From Gammaproteobacteria bacterium UBA2965 (GTDB taxonomy: Bacteria; Pseudomonadota; Gammaproteobacteria; Pseudomonadales; Azotimanducaceae): 63,889 nt of DNA. The stretch lies in assembly GCA_002348385.1 (NCBI GenBank), contig DEBD01000004.1:36844-100732 (forward strand). The letters are read 5' to 3'. Both the position numbers and the translations under genes were made by a program. Positions within the stretch are counted from its first letter, which is position 1, and the number at the start of each line of letters is the position of its first letter. The notes under the pieces are model-generated. The model did not search any database. It was not told where the DNA came from and was given only the letters and a program-made list of their open reading frames with translations. This document shows, one piece after another, positions 1-8,234 of the stretch.

Positions 1-181
1 GTGGCGCTAAGGGTGGCGCTATGGCTGTCGACCCAGTAAAGGTTTCCGAAGTTGTACGGCAGCCTCGCGCCGAAGCTGCGCGGTTTGCTTACGGCGACCA
101 GGAGTTGCGTTCACGCGCCGCCGTTACTGTGAAGGTTTTTTTTGGTATTCCTGATACAGGCGCTGGCGGACCCCGCACGAA

Positions 182-1141
182 CTAGCCGTCCAACCCGTAT
201 AGAAACGCCTCGAGGGCCGCGTTTACCGCCTCAGGCCGCTCCTGCTGCACCCAATGCCCAGCCTCAGGAACAATCGTGCTTCCGCGGAAATCACTGCAGC
301 TCGCCCCCGGGTCGGCATACAGATCTCCGCCTGGCACGAAGTGCCGAACCGCATCGCGCTCGCCACCGATGAAGCAGGTGGGTTGAGCCAGGGATTGGCC
401 GCTCACCTCCTGGAGCTGCTTGGCATCGAGAGTTTGGGCGCGGTAGCGGTTGATGGGGCCGCGAAATCCGCCTGCCGTAAAGGCGTCCAGGTACACCTGC
501 AGGTCTGCATCGGAGAGCCAGGGCGGGAAGGGTTGCGGATCTTCCATGCCGTCCAGCAGCGCCGCGTCGGGCGGTTTTACCTCCAGCCATTTGTCTGCAG
601 TGGCGTCGCCTGACAGGGCGAAATAGACCTTGCGCAATGCGGTGCGGATGTCGCTCTCGAGTTCCGCTTCCACCACACCCTCCGCCTGAAAGTAGAGCTG
701 ATAGAAGAAACGGTCGTGATAGATCTGCTTTGCCACATCGAGGAACGAGCTGCCCGTGTGCGGCATGTATGGCACGCTGAGGCCGGCTACCGCGCGTATG
801 TCGGTTGGGTGGAGCAGGGCGGTGAAGTACACGATGGGAGCCCCCCAGTCGTGACCGATCAGCACCACGGGATCGGAGCTCAATGCGCGTGCTACGGCGG
901 CCACATCGGATGCTAGCTCACGCATGGTATAGGCGTCGATTTCCGCGGGCTTGCTGCTGGCGCCGTATCCGCGCACGTCCATGGCGGCAACCCGGTAGCC
1001 TCGGTCAGCGAAGTGGGCCTGCTGATGCCGCCACGAGTGCCCTAGCTCTGGCCAGCCGTGGACGCACAAGATCACAGGCCCTTCTCCCCGGGCGGTGAAT
1101 GCGAGTTCGTTCGCTCCGTTCTGAACGGTTCCGGATTCCAT
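182..1141 (-). CDS. alpha/beta hydrolase, epoxide-hydrolase-like
   Basis: A 319-residue alpha/beta hydrolase. The oxyanion-hole motif HGWPE lies near residues 28-32. The nucleophile elbow GHDWG lies near residues 96-100 and puts Asp98 in the place of the usual Ser, which is typical of soluble epoxide hydrolases and haloalkane dehalogenases. A catalytic His is likely in the AGHWVQQE stretch near the C-terminus. The length is normal for the family and there is no signal peptide, so it should be cytosolic. The ATG follows an AAAGGG stretch. It is the last gene before the left end on this strand and is separated by about 85 bases from the nucleotidyltransferase upstream, so co-transcription is possible but not shown. 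Substrate unknown; a dehalogenase role cannot be excluded. Confidence 0.85.
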   Translation of the reverse strand: MESGTVQNGANELAFTARGEGPVILCVHGWPELGHSWRHQQAHFADRGYRVAAMDVRGYGASSKPAEIDAYTMRELASDVAAVARALSSDPVVLIGHDWGAPIVYFTALLHPTDIRAVAGLSVPYMPHTGSSFLDVAKQIYHDRFFYQLYFQAEGVVEAELESDIRTALRKVYFALSGDATADKWLEVKPPDAALLDGMEDPQPFPPWLSDADLQVYLDAFTAGGFRGPINRYRAQTLDAKQLQEVSGQSLAQPTCFIGGERDAVRHFVPGGDLYADPGASCSDFRGSTIVPEAGHWVQQERPEAVNAALEAFLYGLDG

Positions 1142-1227
1142 ACCCTTTTCTTATCAGTCTTGTGCGCCTGGGAGTATAGCGTTGGAGGCGCGAGGTTCGC
1201 TCACGAGTGAGCTCGATCCGCAGTGGG

Positions 1228-1989
1228 TCAGTCGCCGTTGTCGTTGTGCAGCCTAGCGCGGATCGCCAGATCGTTTGCTGCTTCCAGGCTGGCTACATCG
1301 TTAAGGTTGATGTATTGGCCAGAAAGCTCGAACAGAGAAACGCTGTGCCCGTCACGAATGAGCTCGTCGATGAAATTGACGAACTCGATGGAGCCGCGCC
1401 CGCTGTCGTAGGCGTTCTCAAGCGCTTTCAGGACCTCGGGTGCAACGATGAAATTGGCCATGCCGAGAATATCGTTGGGAATGTGTACCGGGTTTTCCAC
1501 AAGGCGGATGACCCGATCCCCCTCACTCTCGACGGAGAAGTTTCTCCGGATCTGCTCCGGGTCGTCGACCCGCTGAACGGCAACCATGGCCGTGTGCTCC
1601 TGGTAGGGGCACTTGGCGAAATCGGCATGGTTGGTTTCCAGATAGAACTCGTCGCTCAACATGACGCAGGCGTGGCGCCCGGCAAGGTAGGGCTTGGCGA
1701 GCAGTACTGACCATGCCCAACCCTTGTCCAGATGCTGGTTCTCGATGTAGTCGATGCGTACGCCGTACTCGCTGCCGTCGCCGAATTCCTGGCGTATGGA
1801 GTCCCCCATGTAACCCAGCACGATGACGATGTCTTCGATTCCGAAGTCGTCGCGCATGATGGTGATGAGGCGGGATATGTTCGACTGGCCGTCTATGGCG
1901 AACAGCCCTTTGTGCATCTCATAGCTGTAAGGCCGTGCGCGAACACCGCTTCCGGCGGCAGGAATGATGCCAAGCAACGAAGATGTCAT
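1228..1989 (-). CDS. sugar-phosphate nucleotidyltransferase family protein
   Basis: A 253-residue nucleotidyltransferase of the GT-A-like sugar-1-phosphate type. The N-terminus carries the nucleotide-binding signature AAGSGVRARPYS near residues 11-22, followed by a Lys (MHKGLF) that normally contacts the phosphates. Enzymes of this family join a sugar phosphate or a choline-like phosphate to an NTP. Its ATG overlaps the stop codon of the kinase upstream by four bases (ATGA), so the two are translationally coupled and probably act in sequence: phosphorylation, then nucleotide activation. There is no C-terminal hexapeptide-repeat acyltransferase domain, unlike GlmU. The sugar cannot be told from the sequence. 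Confidence 0.85.
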   Translation of the reverse strand: MTSSLLGIIPAAGSGVRARPYSYEMHKGLFAIDGQSNISRLITIMRDDFGIEDIVIVLGYMGDSIRQEFGDGSEYGVRIDYIENQHLDKGWAWSVLLAKPYLAGRHACVMLSDEFYLETNHADFAKCPYQEHTAMVAVQRVDDPEQIRRNFSVESEGDRVIRLVENPVHIPNDILGMANFIVAPEVLKALENAYDSGRGSIEFVNFIDELIRDGHSVSLFELSGQYINLNDVASLEAANDLAIRARLHNDNGD

Positions 1990-3257
1990 GTTCCTACCTT
2001 CTGTTTGACGAGCCCGGGATTGTTTTCGGCGTAAAAGGACTCGATGGTGGATTCGAGCTCGTCGATCGTATGAATTTCCTCGTGCACGGACAACAATAGC
2101 TGGGAGAGCTTCAGGTTGGTGATCTCCAGCTGAGAGCGGATACCCAAGTCTTCAATGTCGCGAATGTCGGCTACTCCCGCAATGCCCAGCGTGCGACGCG
2201 CCAGTGAGCAGGCGCAGAACCCGACGCTGTCGTGAAAGATCGCGCGCATGAAGTTCGCTTTGTACTCCTTGAGCTGATCGTCGGTAAGAAAGCCTTCCAA
2301 CAGCAGTGCTGAACCATCAGCGTTGTCCCACAGCTCGAGGAAGCGCTGCTCAAACCGCTTCCAGATGGTCATGGCTTCCGTCAGCAGCCAGTTCTGATAG
2401 GAGTCGTCGTCGCTGTGGTAGAAGTGCGAGGTGTAGCACATCAGGAAATTGGCGATGACCTTGCCCACGTCAAACCCGAACGGTCCAAAGTAGGCGAACT
2501 CCATGTCGATGACGAAGGTTTCTTCGGCGTTTGCCATCAACGAGCCGGTATGAAGATCGGCGTGAAGCAGCGCATCCGTTTTGGTCAGGAACAGCTCCTT
2601 GAACTTTAGGATGTCCAGCTTGTAGGCGGTGTTCTTGCGAATGGTCGCGCGCGCGTATTCATCCGTGGCCGGATTCGAGTAATTCGATTCGTGTTCCATG
2701 TAGGGGAACGTGAAGATGAATTCCTCGGTGAGCTTGCACAGCTCATCGTTGAGATTGAATTGCTGCATGAGGTGGCGACGCTCGACGCTTTCCATGCCAA
2801 GCGTGCTGGTGCGGAACAGGGTTTCCGCCAGGAAGTCGCCCACGTCGCGAGCCATATTTGGGAAAACCTCTCCCTCGATCATGCGATAGCGGGCAACCGC
2901 GTGGTTGTCCAGGTTCTGCATGACGAGCACGCTCATGTCCTCGTCGGAGTGGTACACCTTTGGTACGAACTGGGGTACCAGGTCGTTGTAGGCCAGCAGG
3001 GCCCGGATTTCGAAGGTCATCCGGTCTCGACTGAGCGGCCACTCTTCGCCGGCCATACGCAGGTAGGGGACGGCCTGCTTGAGCACCACTGATCGCTCGG
3101 GGGCGTCGGCACGGCGAATCTTGTACACGAAGTTGAGATTGCCGTCGCCCACCTCTTCGATGTCTAGGGCTTTGCCTTTTCCGAGCACTTCAACCACGCT
3201 CGGAAGCCCGTTGAGATACTCGGGGATCGAGCCTTTATCTAGTATTTGGTATGCCAT
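1986..3257 (-). CDS. S-methyl-5-thioribose kinase-like phosphotransferase (MtnK-like)
   Basis: A 423-residue kinase of the aminoglycoside/choline kinase fold that resembles methylthioribose kinase closely. Visible hallmarks are GDGNLN near residues 37-42, LKQAVPYLR near 60-67, EEWPL near 71-75, the catalytic loop HADLHTGS at 232-239 and the metal-binding IDMEFAYFGP from 250. MtnK normally phosphorylates the ribose C1 hydroxyl in methionine salvage and sits next to the isomerase gene mtnA. Here there is no mtnA. The gene is instead coupled by a four-base overlap to a nucleotidyltransferase and follows an inositol-monophosphatase gene. The family assignment is firm, but the true substrate may be another pentose or polyol. 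The upstream ribosome site is weak. Confidence 0.85.
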   Translation of the reverse strand: MAYQILDKGSIPEYLNGLPSVVEVLGKGKALDIEEVGDGNLNFVYKIRRADAPERSVVLKQAVPYLRMAGEEWPLSRDRMTFEIRALLAYNDLVPQFVPKVYHSDEDMSVLVMQNLDNHAVARYRMIEGEVFPNMARDVGDFLAETLFRTSTLGMESVERRHLMQQFNLNDELCKLTEEFIFTFPYMEHESNYSNPATDEYARATIRKNTAYKLDILKFKELFLTKTDALLHADLHTGSLMANAEETFVIDMEFAYFGPFGFDVGKVIANFLMCYTSHFYHSDDDSYQNWLLTEAMTIWKRFEQRFLELWDNADGSALLLEGFLTDDQLKEYKANFMRAIFHDSVGFCACSLARRTLGIAGVADIRDIEDLGIRSQLEITNLKLSQLLLSVHEEIHTIDELESTIESFYAENNPGLVKQKVGT

Positions 3258-3422
3258 TTTCTACAACAATTGGATGCTTTGGTCGGGTAATAGAGTCAAG
3301 GGGCTTGTCGGTCTGTTCGGGATGTCGTGGTCAGAATTGAGATTATCCGATTTCGTCACGCGCTGACCGATCAAGAATCACAATTGCGGGAAATTCTTGA
3401 GCGCTTCGTGCGCGGCGCGGCT

Positions 3423-4304
3423 TTAGACGAGCGTCTTGTCATCCGGACCGGCATCCATGCGGTAGTCTCCGTGATCAGGGTTCACCACCCGAAGCTGTTC
3501 CAATATGCTCTCGTGCATTGTTCCGTTGGACATGCACACGTCACTCTTGGTGAGATCCCAGTCGTTACCGTTGAAGTCGGTCACGACGCCGCCAGCTTCC
3601 TGCACGCAAACGGCGCCTGCGGCGATATCCCACGGAGAGATGTTCAGGGTGACAAACGCGTCGACGCGCCCGGACGCTACGGTGTAGGCTTCGATCGCTG
3701 CCGATCCCATCTTCCGAAAATCTTTGATGGACTTGTTGAGCATGTAGCTCATCAGTGCAAAGCGATCGTTGTTCTTGTCTCCTCCCGGACACCCGACGAT
3801 ATAGCCCTTATCGAGTTTGTCGGTGGTGGATACCTCCACCGGACGGCCATTGAGCGTGCAGCCGTAGCCTTTGCGCGCGACGGCGATCTCTTCTAGATAG
3901 GGGGCGAAGATTACACCGGTGATCGGCGTATTTGCGTAGGCCAGACAGATGGATACGCAGAAGAACGGGTTGTGGTTTGCGTAGTTGGAGCTGCCGTCTA
4001 GTGGATCGATGACCCAGGTATACGGGCTGCCGTTGTCGATGTGGCCGGTTTCCTCGGTGAGCAGGTTGTGGTCTGGATGCCGCTTGGTGAGCAGGTCGAT
4101 GATTATTTCGTCCGCTTCATTGTCAAGAGACGAGGTGATCTCCTTTGTTAGGCCGCGATTTGCAACCGACAAAGTCTCCGTGCCGTACACCTCGAGGTTG
4201 TGGCTTTTGTAGTTGCTGAGCAGGTGGTGCCCGGCCCGCGTTGCCGCATCGACCGCGGATTTCGTGAAAAACTCGACGATGGTTTCTTGCTTGGGTAGCG
4301 CCAT
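3423..4304 (-). CDS. inositol monophosphatase family protein
   Basis: A 293-residue member of the inositol monophosphatase / 3'-phosphoadenosine phosphatase superfamily, Mg-dependent sugar-phosphate phosphatases. Motif 1 is visible as LLTEE near residues 81-85, motif 2 as DPLDGSSNY from Asp100, and the third metal site as SPWDIAAGA near residue 225. The length is normal and there is no signal peptide. It lies 165 bases upstream of the MtnK-like kinase on the same strand and may be the first gene of that module, in which case it could produce the free sugar that the kinase rephosphorylates, or act as a housekeeping phosphatase. Histidinol-phosphatase or CysQ activity is also possible in this family. 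Confidence 0.85.
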   Translation of the reverse strand: MALPKQETIVEFFTKSAVDAATRAGHHLLSNYKSHNLEVYGTETLSVANRGLTKEITSSLDNEADEIIIDLLTKRHPDHNLLTEETGHIDNGSPYTWVIDPLDGSSNYANHNPFFCVSICLAYANTPITGVIFAPYLEEIAVARKGYGCTLNGRPVEVSTTDKLDKGYIVGCPGGDKNNDRFALMSYMLNKSIKDFRKMGSAAIEAYTVASGRVDAFVTLNISPWDIAAGAVCVQEAGGVVTDFNGNDWDLTKSDVCMSNGTMHESILEQLRVVNPDHGDYRMDAGPDDKTLV

Positions 4305-4362
4305 AGTATTTGCCGGATTTAAATTGCCAAGAAAAATGCGGGATCGCTTTCAATTTTATTGA

Positions 4363-4368
4363 ATTATA
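4363..4368 (-). promoter_or_regulatory. possible -10 element upstream of the inositol-phosphatase gene
   Basis: A perfect TATAAT on the minus strand in an AT-rich stretch, about 60 bases before the ATG at 4304. No convincing TTGACA-like box lies 16-18 bases further upstream, so this is only a weak promoter call. It would drive the phosphatase, kinase and nucleotidyltransferase genes. Confidence 0.3.
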
Positions 4369-4460
4369 GCGGTTTGGACGTGATGCATACCTCGATTTTG
4401 TAAGCGATAGCGTGCCTCCGACCGTCAAGGGATCGGGAAACCAATTTGACCGATTGCGGG

Positions 4461-4925
4461 TTAGCCCGCCGAGCGGGAAGAATCTTCTTCGGCTTGCTCG
4501 CGAGCTTGGCGAGCCCGCTCCAGCTCTTCCCACCCCGAGTAGCCGGTGATTCCGTTCTCGTCGAAGCCCACCACGGGACCGTTGCTGATAAACAGGTACT
4601 CGGTGTCTTCCAACGCGGTGGTGGCTTCGTGAATCATGCCGTTGGCTTCATACACATAGTCGCCCGCTTCAAGGACGCCGTCGCGCACCTGCAGCTTGCC
4701 TTTGAGAATGTACGTGTGGCAGCCGGCCAGATGCTTGTGTGGCCCGGCCACGAATCCTTTGTTCCACTTGAGCAGCACGGCCCACGAGCCGGTCTCAGCG
4801 CCGGTCCACAGAAGCTTGCTGTAGGCCATGCCAGGCTGGCTTTCCACCCAGGGCATGTCCTTGGCTTTCACCAGGGTGTCCATCAGCTCGGGGTTCACCG
4901 GTGTTATGTCTTGCTGTATTGCCAT
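4461..4925 (-). CDS. cupin domain protein (ChrR / dihydroxyacetophenone-dioxygenase-like)
   Basis: A 154-residue single cupin. The metal-binding motif is visible as AGPHKHLAGCHTYILKG (two His, then another His) near residues 60-77, and the second cupin motif as ANGMIHEA near residue 95. This pattern is seen in ChrR-type cupins and in the small dioxygenases that cleave diketones or dihydroxyacetophenone. The C-terminus is a charged, probably helical tail (ELERARQAREQAEEDSS). The start is well supported by GGGAGGAAGGT just before the ATG. It lies 25 bases downstream of the CoA-transferase gene and likely ends that operon. It is related to the C-terminal half of the bicupin at 8235-9332. Activity unproven. 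Confidence 0.75.
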   Translation of the reverse strand: MAIQQDITPVNPELMDTLVKAKDMPWVESQPGMAYSKLLWTGAETGSWAVLLKWNKGFVAGPHKHLAGCHTYILKGKLQVRDGVLEAGDYVYEANGMIHEATTALEDTEYLFISNGPVVGFDENGITGYSGWEELERARQAREQAEEDSSRSAG

Positions 4926-4950
4926 ACCTTCCTCCCGTATGTGTTGGTGA

Positions 4951-7383
4951 TCATTCTAGCGCGCCCGCAGCACGGACGGTTTGAATCTCTGCTTCGCTCA
5001 ACCCTAGCTTGTCGCGCAACACCGTCTCGGTGTGTTCGCCCATCAGTGGTGCGTGCCGAAACGGGCCGGGTGTGTACCCTGGAATGCGGTACTGGACTCC
5101 GGCATGGGGCACGCGTCCCATCTCGGGATGTTCGTGAAAGCGATGAAATTCTCGATGCAGGTACTGAGGGTCGCGAGCCAGGTCTTCACTACGCTGTACC
5201 TTACCGGCAGGTACGCCGGCGGCACACAGCGCTTCCATGGCTTCATGGGGACTGCGCGAAGCGGTCCATTGGGCGAGTTGCTCGTCGATCTGATCGTGGC
5301 CGGCGAGCCGGCCGCTGGTATCCCGGAAATTCGCGTCCCGTGCCCAGTCGGGGTCTCCCAGCGCCTGGCGCAACGCTTCCCAGTGCGTGTCGCTTTCGCA
5401 GGCTATTGCGCACCACTGATCGTCTCCGGCACAGGGGTAGATTCCCTGAGGGGCGGCGTGCCGTGCCCGGTTGCCGAGCCGCGTTGCAACATAGCCGCTG
5501 GTCTGTGTTTCCATAATTTCCGGTGCAAGAAACTGCAGCGCCATTTCGAACTGTGCCGCATCAATGTGCTGGCCGGCACTGGTACGTTCGCGGTGGTCCA
5601 GCGCCGCGGCGACCAAGGCGACGATGAAACGCGGCGCGATCACGTCAGTGTAGGCCATCCACGGACCGTGAGGCTGCAGGTCGGGCCAGCCAGTGACTTC
5701 GTAGAATCCCGCCATGCCCCCTGCGTGGTAACCAAATCCCGCCAGGTTGGCGACTGGCCCCGTCTGGCCCATCAGGCTGGTGCTCATCATGATGAGCCCG
5801 GGGTTGATCTGCGCGCAGGCCTCGTATCCCAGGCCAAGCCGATCAAGCGCCCCGGGCGACCAGTTCTCAACAAGAACGTCCGCCCACGCTACCAGCTTCT
5901 TAAGTATCTCCACCGCCTCTGGTGTTTTGAGATTGAGCTGAATGCACTGCTTGCCGGCGTTGAACTCGCCATAGAAGTGTGACGTGTTCCAGCCCGGATC
6001 GCCGCGTTGGGGCCCCATCAGGCGCAAGCCGTCCGGTCGCAGTTGAGATTCAACCTTGACTACCTCGGCTCCGTGATCGCATAGGTGTCGGACGGATGCC
6101 GGTCCGGCGATGACCCAGGTGAGATCGAGCACCTTGATGCCTTCGAAAGGGTGCCCCGTATCATTGGTTTTGACCTGCACCGGCGCCGCAAGGGGTTGGC
6201 GCATCTGCAGCTCTGTCCTTATTTCCGCTCCGTGCTCGTCTAGCTTGGGCGCTGGACGCTTCAGCGTGAGGGGCTTGGCGCCTGTGCGCGCGAATATTCC
6301 TGGACTTCGCACGGTTTGACCATCGGGCAATGCCACTTCGGCCCAGGCGTCGCGCGCGTCTAGCTGCTCGAATTCCAGCAGATCGGTGGTGGTGTTGATG
6401 GGCGCCAGGGTGATGTTCAGATCCATGCCCAGCTGGAAGAGTTCCGCCTTGGTGCGCTTGGCAAAGAAACGCTTGCATGCTTCGCGCATTTCCTCGCGGG
6501 TAAAATTGACTGCATCGCCGGCGCTGCGACGCGTGTCGATAGTGTTCCAGTCCTCGGCTATCCAAGATTCGTCCGCGATTTCCTCGGCGATGAAATGGCC
6601 AAGTAGGGCTTCGACAATGGCACCCCCGTAGAGGGCGACCAGGTAACCGTCTGCACATGCGAACACGGGGTCGGTTTCCGATACGCCCAGCTGTACGGTG
6701 GATCCGAGACGCTGGAAGTCGAAGCCTTGAACGGCGAAGGCGTCCATGGCATTCATGGTGGTCCAGGTGACCGCGCACTGCGCGGACAGATCTACGAATT
6801 GGGCCTGGCCGGTGACGCGCATACGGGCGTGGGCGATGAGTGCTGCGGCCGCAGCCTCGGCGCCGGTGTGACGCCACACCTGGGGTACCGTCACACGCAC
6901 GGGCGCGCGGTCGGGAGAGCCCTGCAATGCCGCTTGCCCCCCCATGGCGGATAATGTCAGATCCGCGGCTGGTCGATCGGCCGCTGGTCCGTCAACACCC
7001 CAGGGTGAAATGTGCACGTGAATGATCTTTGGGTTGACCCTGCGCAGATCATCAAATCCCAGGCCGTATCGGGCCAGGTTGCCGGGAGGCCCGGAATCCA
7101 ATACGAAGTCGACGCCCACGGCGAGGGCGAGCAGCATGCCCCGGTCGGTCTGGCTGTCGGGGTCGAGAACGATGGAGCGCTTGTTGCGGTTGTAGGCCGC
7201 GAACTGCAGGCTGCGCTCGCTTTCCGGCACGTCCTCGTTCGTGAGCAGCGGACCCTGGAAGCGCCCGGCGCCGCCTCCCGGTGGCTCGACCTTGATTACG
7301 TCCGCGCCCATGTCTCCTAGAATCATGCCGCTGATCTCGCCGCGGTGGTCGGTGAGATCGAGGACGCGGTAGGGCGACAGCAC
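4951..7383 (-). CDS. double-domain CaiB/BaiF CoA-transferase
   Basis: At 810 residues this is about twice the usual length of a class III (formyl-CoA/carnitine-type) CoA-transferase and contains two full copies in tandem. The first copy starts PYRVLDLTD with DMGADVIKVEPPGG. The second starts near residue 415 with GIKVLDLTWVIAGPASVRHL and HGAEVVKVES. Each has the later family blocks (for example GNRARHAAPQGIYPC in copy two). Family members move CoA between carboxylic acids. The GTG start at 7383 has AGGAC upstream. It sits 9 bases after the SDR gene and 25 before the cupin gene, so an operon is likely. A fused gene suggests an obligate pseudo-dimer in one chain; one half may have lost activity. 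Confidence 0.85.
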   Translation of the reverse strand: MLSPYRVLDLTDHRGEISGMILGDMGADVIKVEPPGGGAGRFQGPLLTNEDVPESERSLQFAAYNRNKRSIVLDPDSQTDRGMLLALAVGVDFVLDSGPPGNLARYGLGFDDLRRVNPKIIHVHISPWGVDGPAADRPAADLTLSAMGGQAALQGSPDRAPVRVTVPQVWRHTGAEAAAAALIAHARMRVTGQAQFVDLSAQCAVTWTTMNAMDAFAVQGFDFQRLGSTVQLGVSETDPVFACADGYLVALYGGAIVEALLGHFIAEEIADESWIAEDWNTIDTRRSAGDAVNFTREEMREACKRFFAKRTKAELFQLGMDLNITLAPINTTTDLLEFEQLDARDAWAEVALPDGQTVRSPGIFARTGAKPLTLKRPAPKLDEHGAEIRTELQMRQPLAAPVQVKTNDTGHPFEGIKVLDLTWVIAGPASVRHLCDHGAEVVKVESQLRPDGLRLMGPQRGDPGWNTSHFYGEFNAGKQCIQLNLKTPEAVEILKKLVAWADVLVENWSPGALDRLGLGYEACAQINPGLIMMSTSLMGQTGPVANLAGFGYHAGGMAGFYEVTGWPDLQPHGPWMAYTDVIAPRFIVALVAAALDHRERTSAGQHIDAAQFEMALQFLAPEIMETQTSGYVATRLGNRARHAAPQGIYPCAGDDQWCAIACESDTHWEALRQALGDPDWARDANFRDTSGRLAGHDQIDEQLAQWTASRSPHEAMEALCAAGVPAGKVQRSEDLARDPQYLHREFHRFHEHPEMGRVPHAGVQYRIPGYTPGPFRHAPLMGEHTETVLRDKLGLSEAEIQTVRAAGALE

Positions 7384-7392
7384 TCGAACGTC

Positions 7393-8229
7393 CTACGTGT
7401 CGCTGCTGGCGCTTGCGGCCGTCATGGTCTCGCTTTCCGACCACAGACGCGCTCTCAGGGCATCGTCGTTGGCTGTATCGGCGCAGGTGTCCGCCTCGCA
7501 CTGGTCGTAGTAGGCGCCGGTCACCGCCTCAAAGGAAGGATCGCTGGCCAACATCACGCTGGTCTTTGCACCTTCCTCGACGGGGATGAATCGCAGGTTG
7601 ACCAACCAGCGTATGAAGCCGGGCAGCGAACGCATGATGTCCGTGCGCACCGCGCCAGGGTGCACCAGATTGGACGTTACACCGGTGCCCTCAAGGCGCC
7701 GGGCCAGCTCTACGCCGAACAGCACGTTGGCGAGCTTCGACTGGCCGTAAGCGCTCTGGGCGCTGTACTTGCCCTCACCTCGCAGGTTGTCGAAGTCGAT
7801 GGCTCCGCCCTTGTGCAGCTTTGAGGTCACCGTGACCACACGCGATGGTGCGCTCGCCTTCAGACAGTCGAGCAGCTCCATGGTGAGCAGGAAGTGCGCC
7901 AGGTGATTCACCCCGAACTGTGCCTCGACGCCATCTTCGGTGAGGTTCAGCTTGAGGGGAAACACACCGGCGTTGTTAATGAGGACATCCAACCGGTCGT
8001 ACCGGTCCAGGAAAGTCCGCGCCAGCGCACGGACGCTTGCCAGGCTGGCGAGATCCACTGGCAGATGCACAGCACTGCCGTGGCTGGAGATTTCCGCCAT
8101 GGCGTCCGTGGTCTTCTGCGACTCCCGGGACGCCACCACCACCTCTGCGCCGAGTTTGGCCAGCTCAACGGCGGTCACCTTGCCGATGCCGCCGTTGCCG
8201 CCGGTAATCAGGACCCGTTTGCCCTGCAT
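7393..8229 (-). CDS. short-chain dehydrogenase/reductase (retinol-dehydrogenase-like)
   Basis: A 278-residue classical SDR. The NAD(P)-binding glycine motif GGNGGIGK is at the N-terminus, NNAGVF marks strand beta-4, and the catalytic Tyr-Lys pair is in YGQSKLAN. The sequence style (SKLHKGGAIDF, SNLVHPGAVRTDI) resembles the retinol-dehydrogenase/WWOX-like subgroup, which oxidises or reduces lipid-like alcohols and ketones. No signal peptide is seen. It lies 5 bases downstream of the bicupin gene and 9 bases upstream of the CoA-transferase gene and is therefore in the same operon. Substrate unknown. Confidence 0.85.
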   Translation of the reverse strand: MQGKRVLITGGNGGIGKVTAVELAKLGAEVVVASRESQKTTDAMAEISSHGSAVHLPVDLASLASVRALARTFLDRYDRLDVLINNAGVFPLKLNLTEDGVEAQFGVNHLAHFLLTMELLDCLKASAPSRVVTVTSKLHKGGAIDFDNLRGEGKYSAQSAYGQSKLANVLFGVELARRLEGTGVTSNLVHPGAVRTDIMRSLPGFIRWLVNLRFIPVEEGAKTSVMLASDPSFEAVTGAYYDQCEADTCADTANDDALRARLWSESETMTAASASSDT

Positions 8230-8234
8230 GGCGG

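Noticed and set aside
21..185. 54-codon plus-strand frame at the left end (starts MAVDPVKVSEVVRQ)
   Set aside because: The ribosome site is unconvincing, the second half is not protein-like and it runs into the convergent hydrolase gene.
4446..5982. Long open frames opposite the cupin and CoA-transferase genes
   Set aside because: These are antisense shadows caused by high GC; similar shadows occur opposite most genes and show no family motifs.
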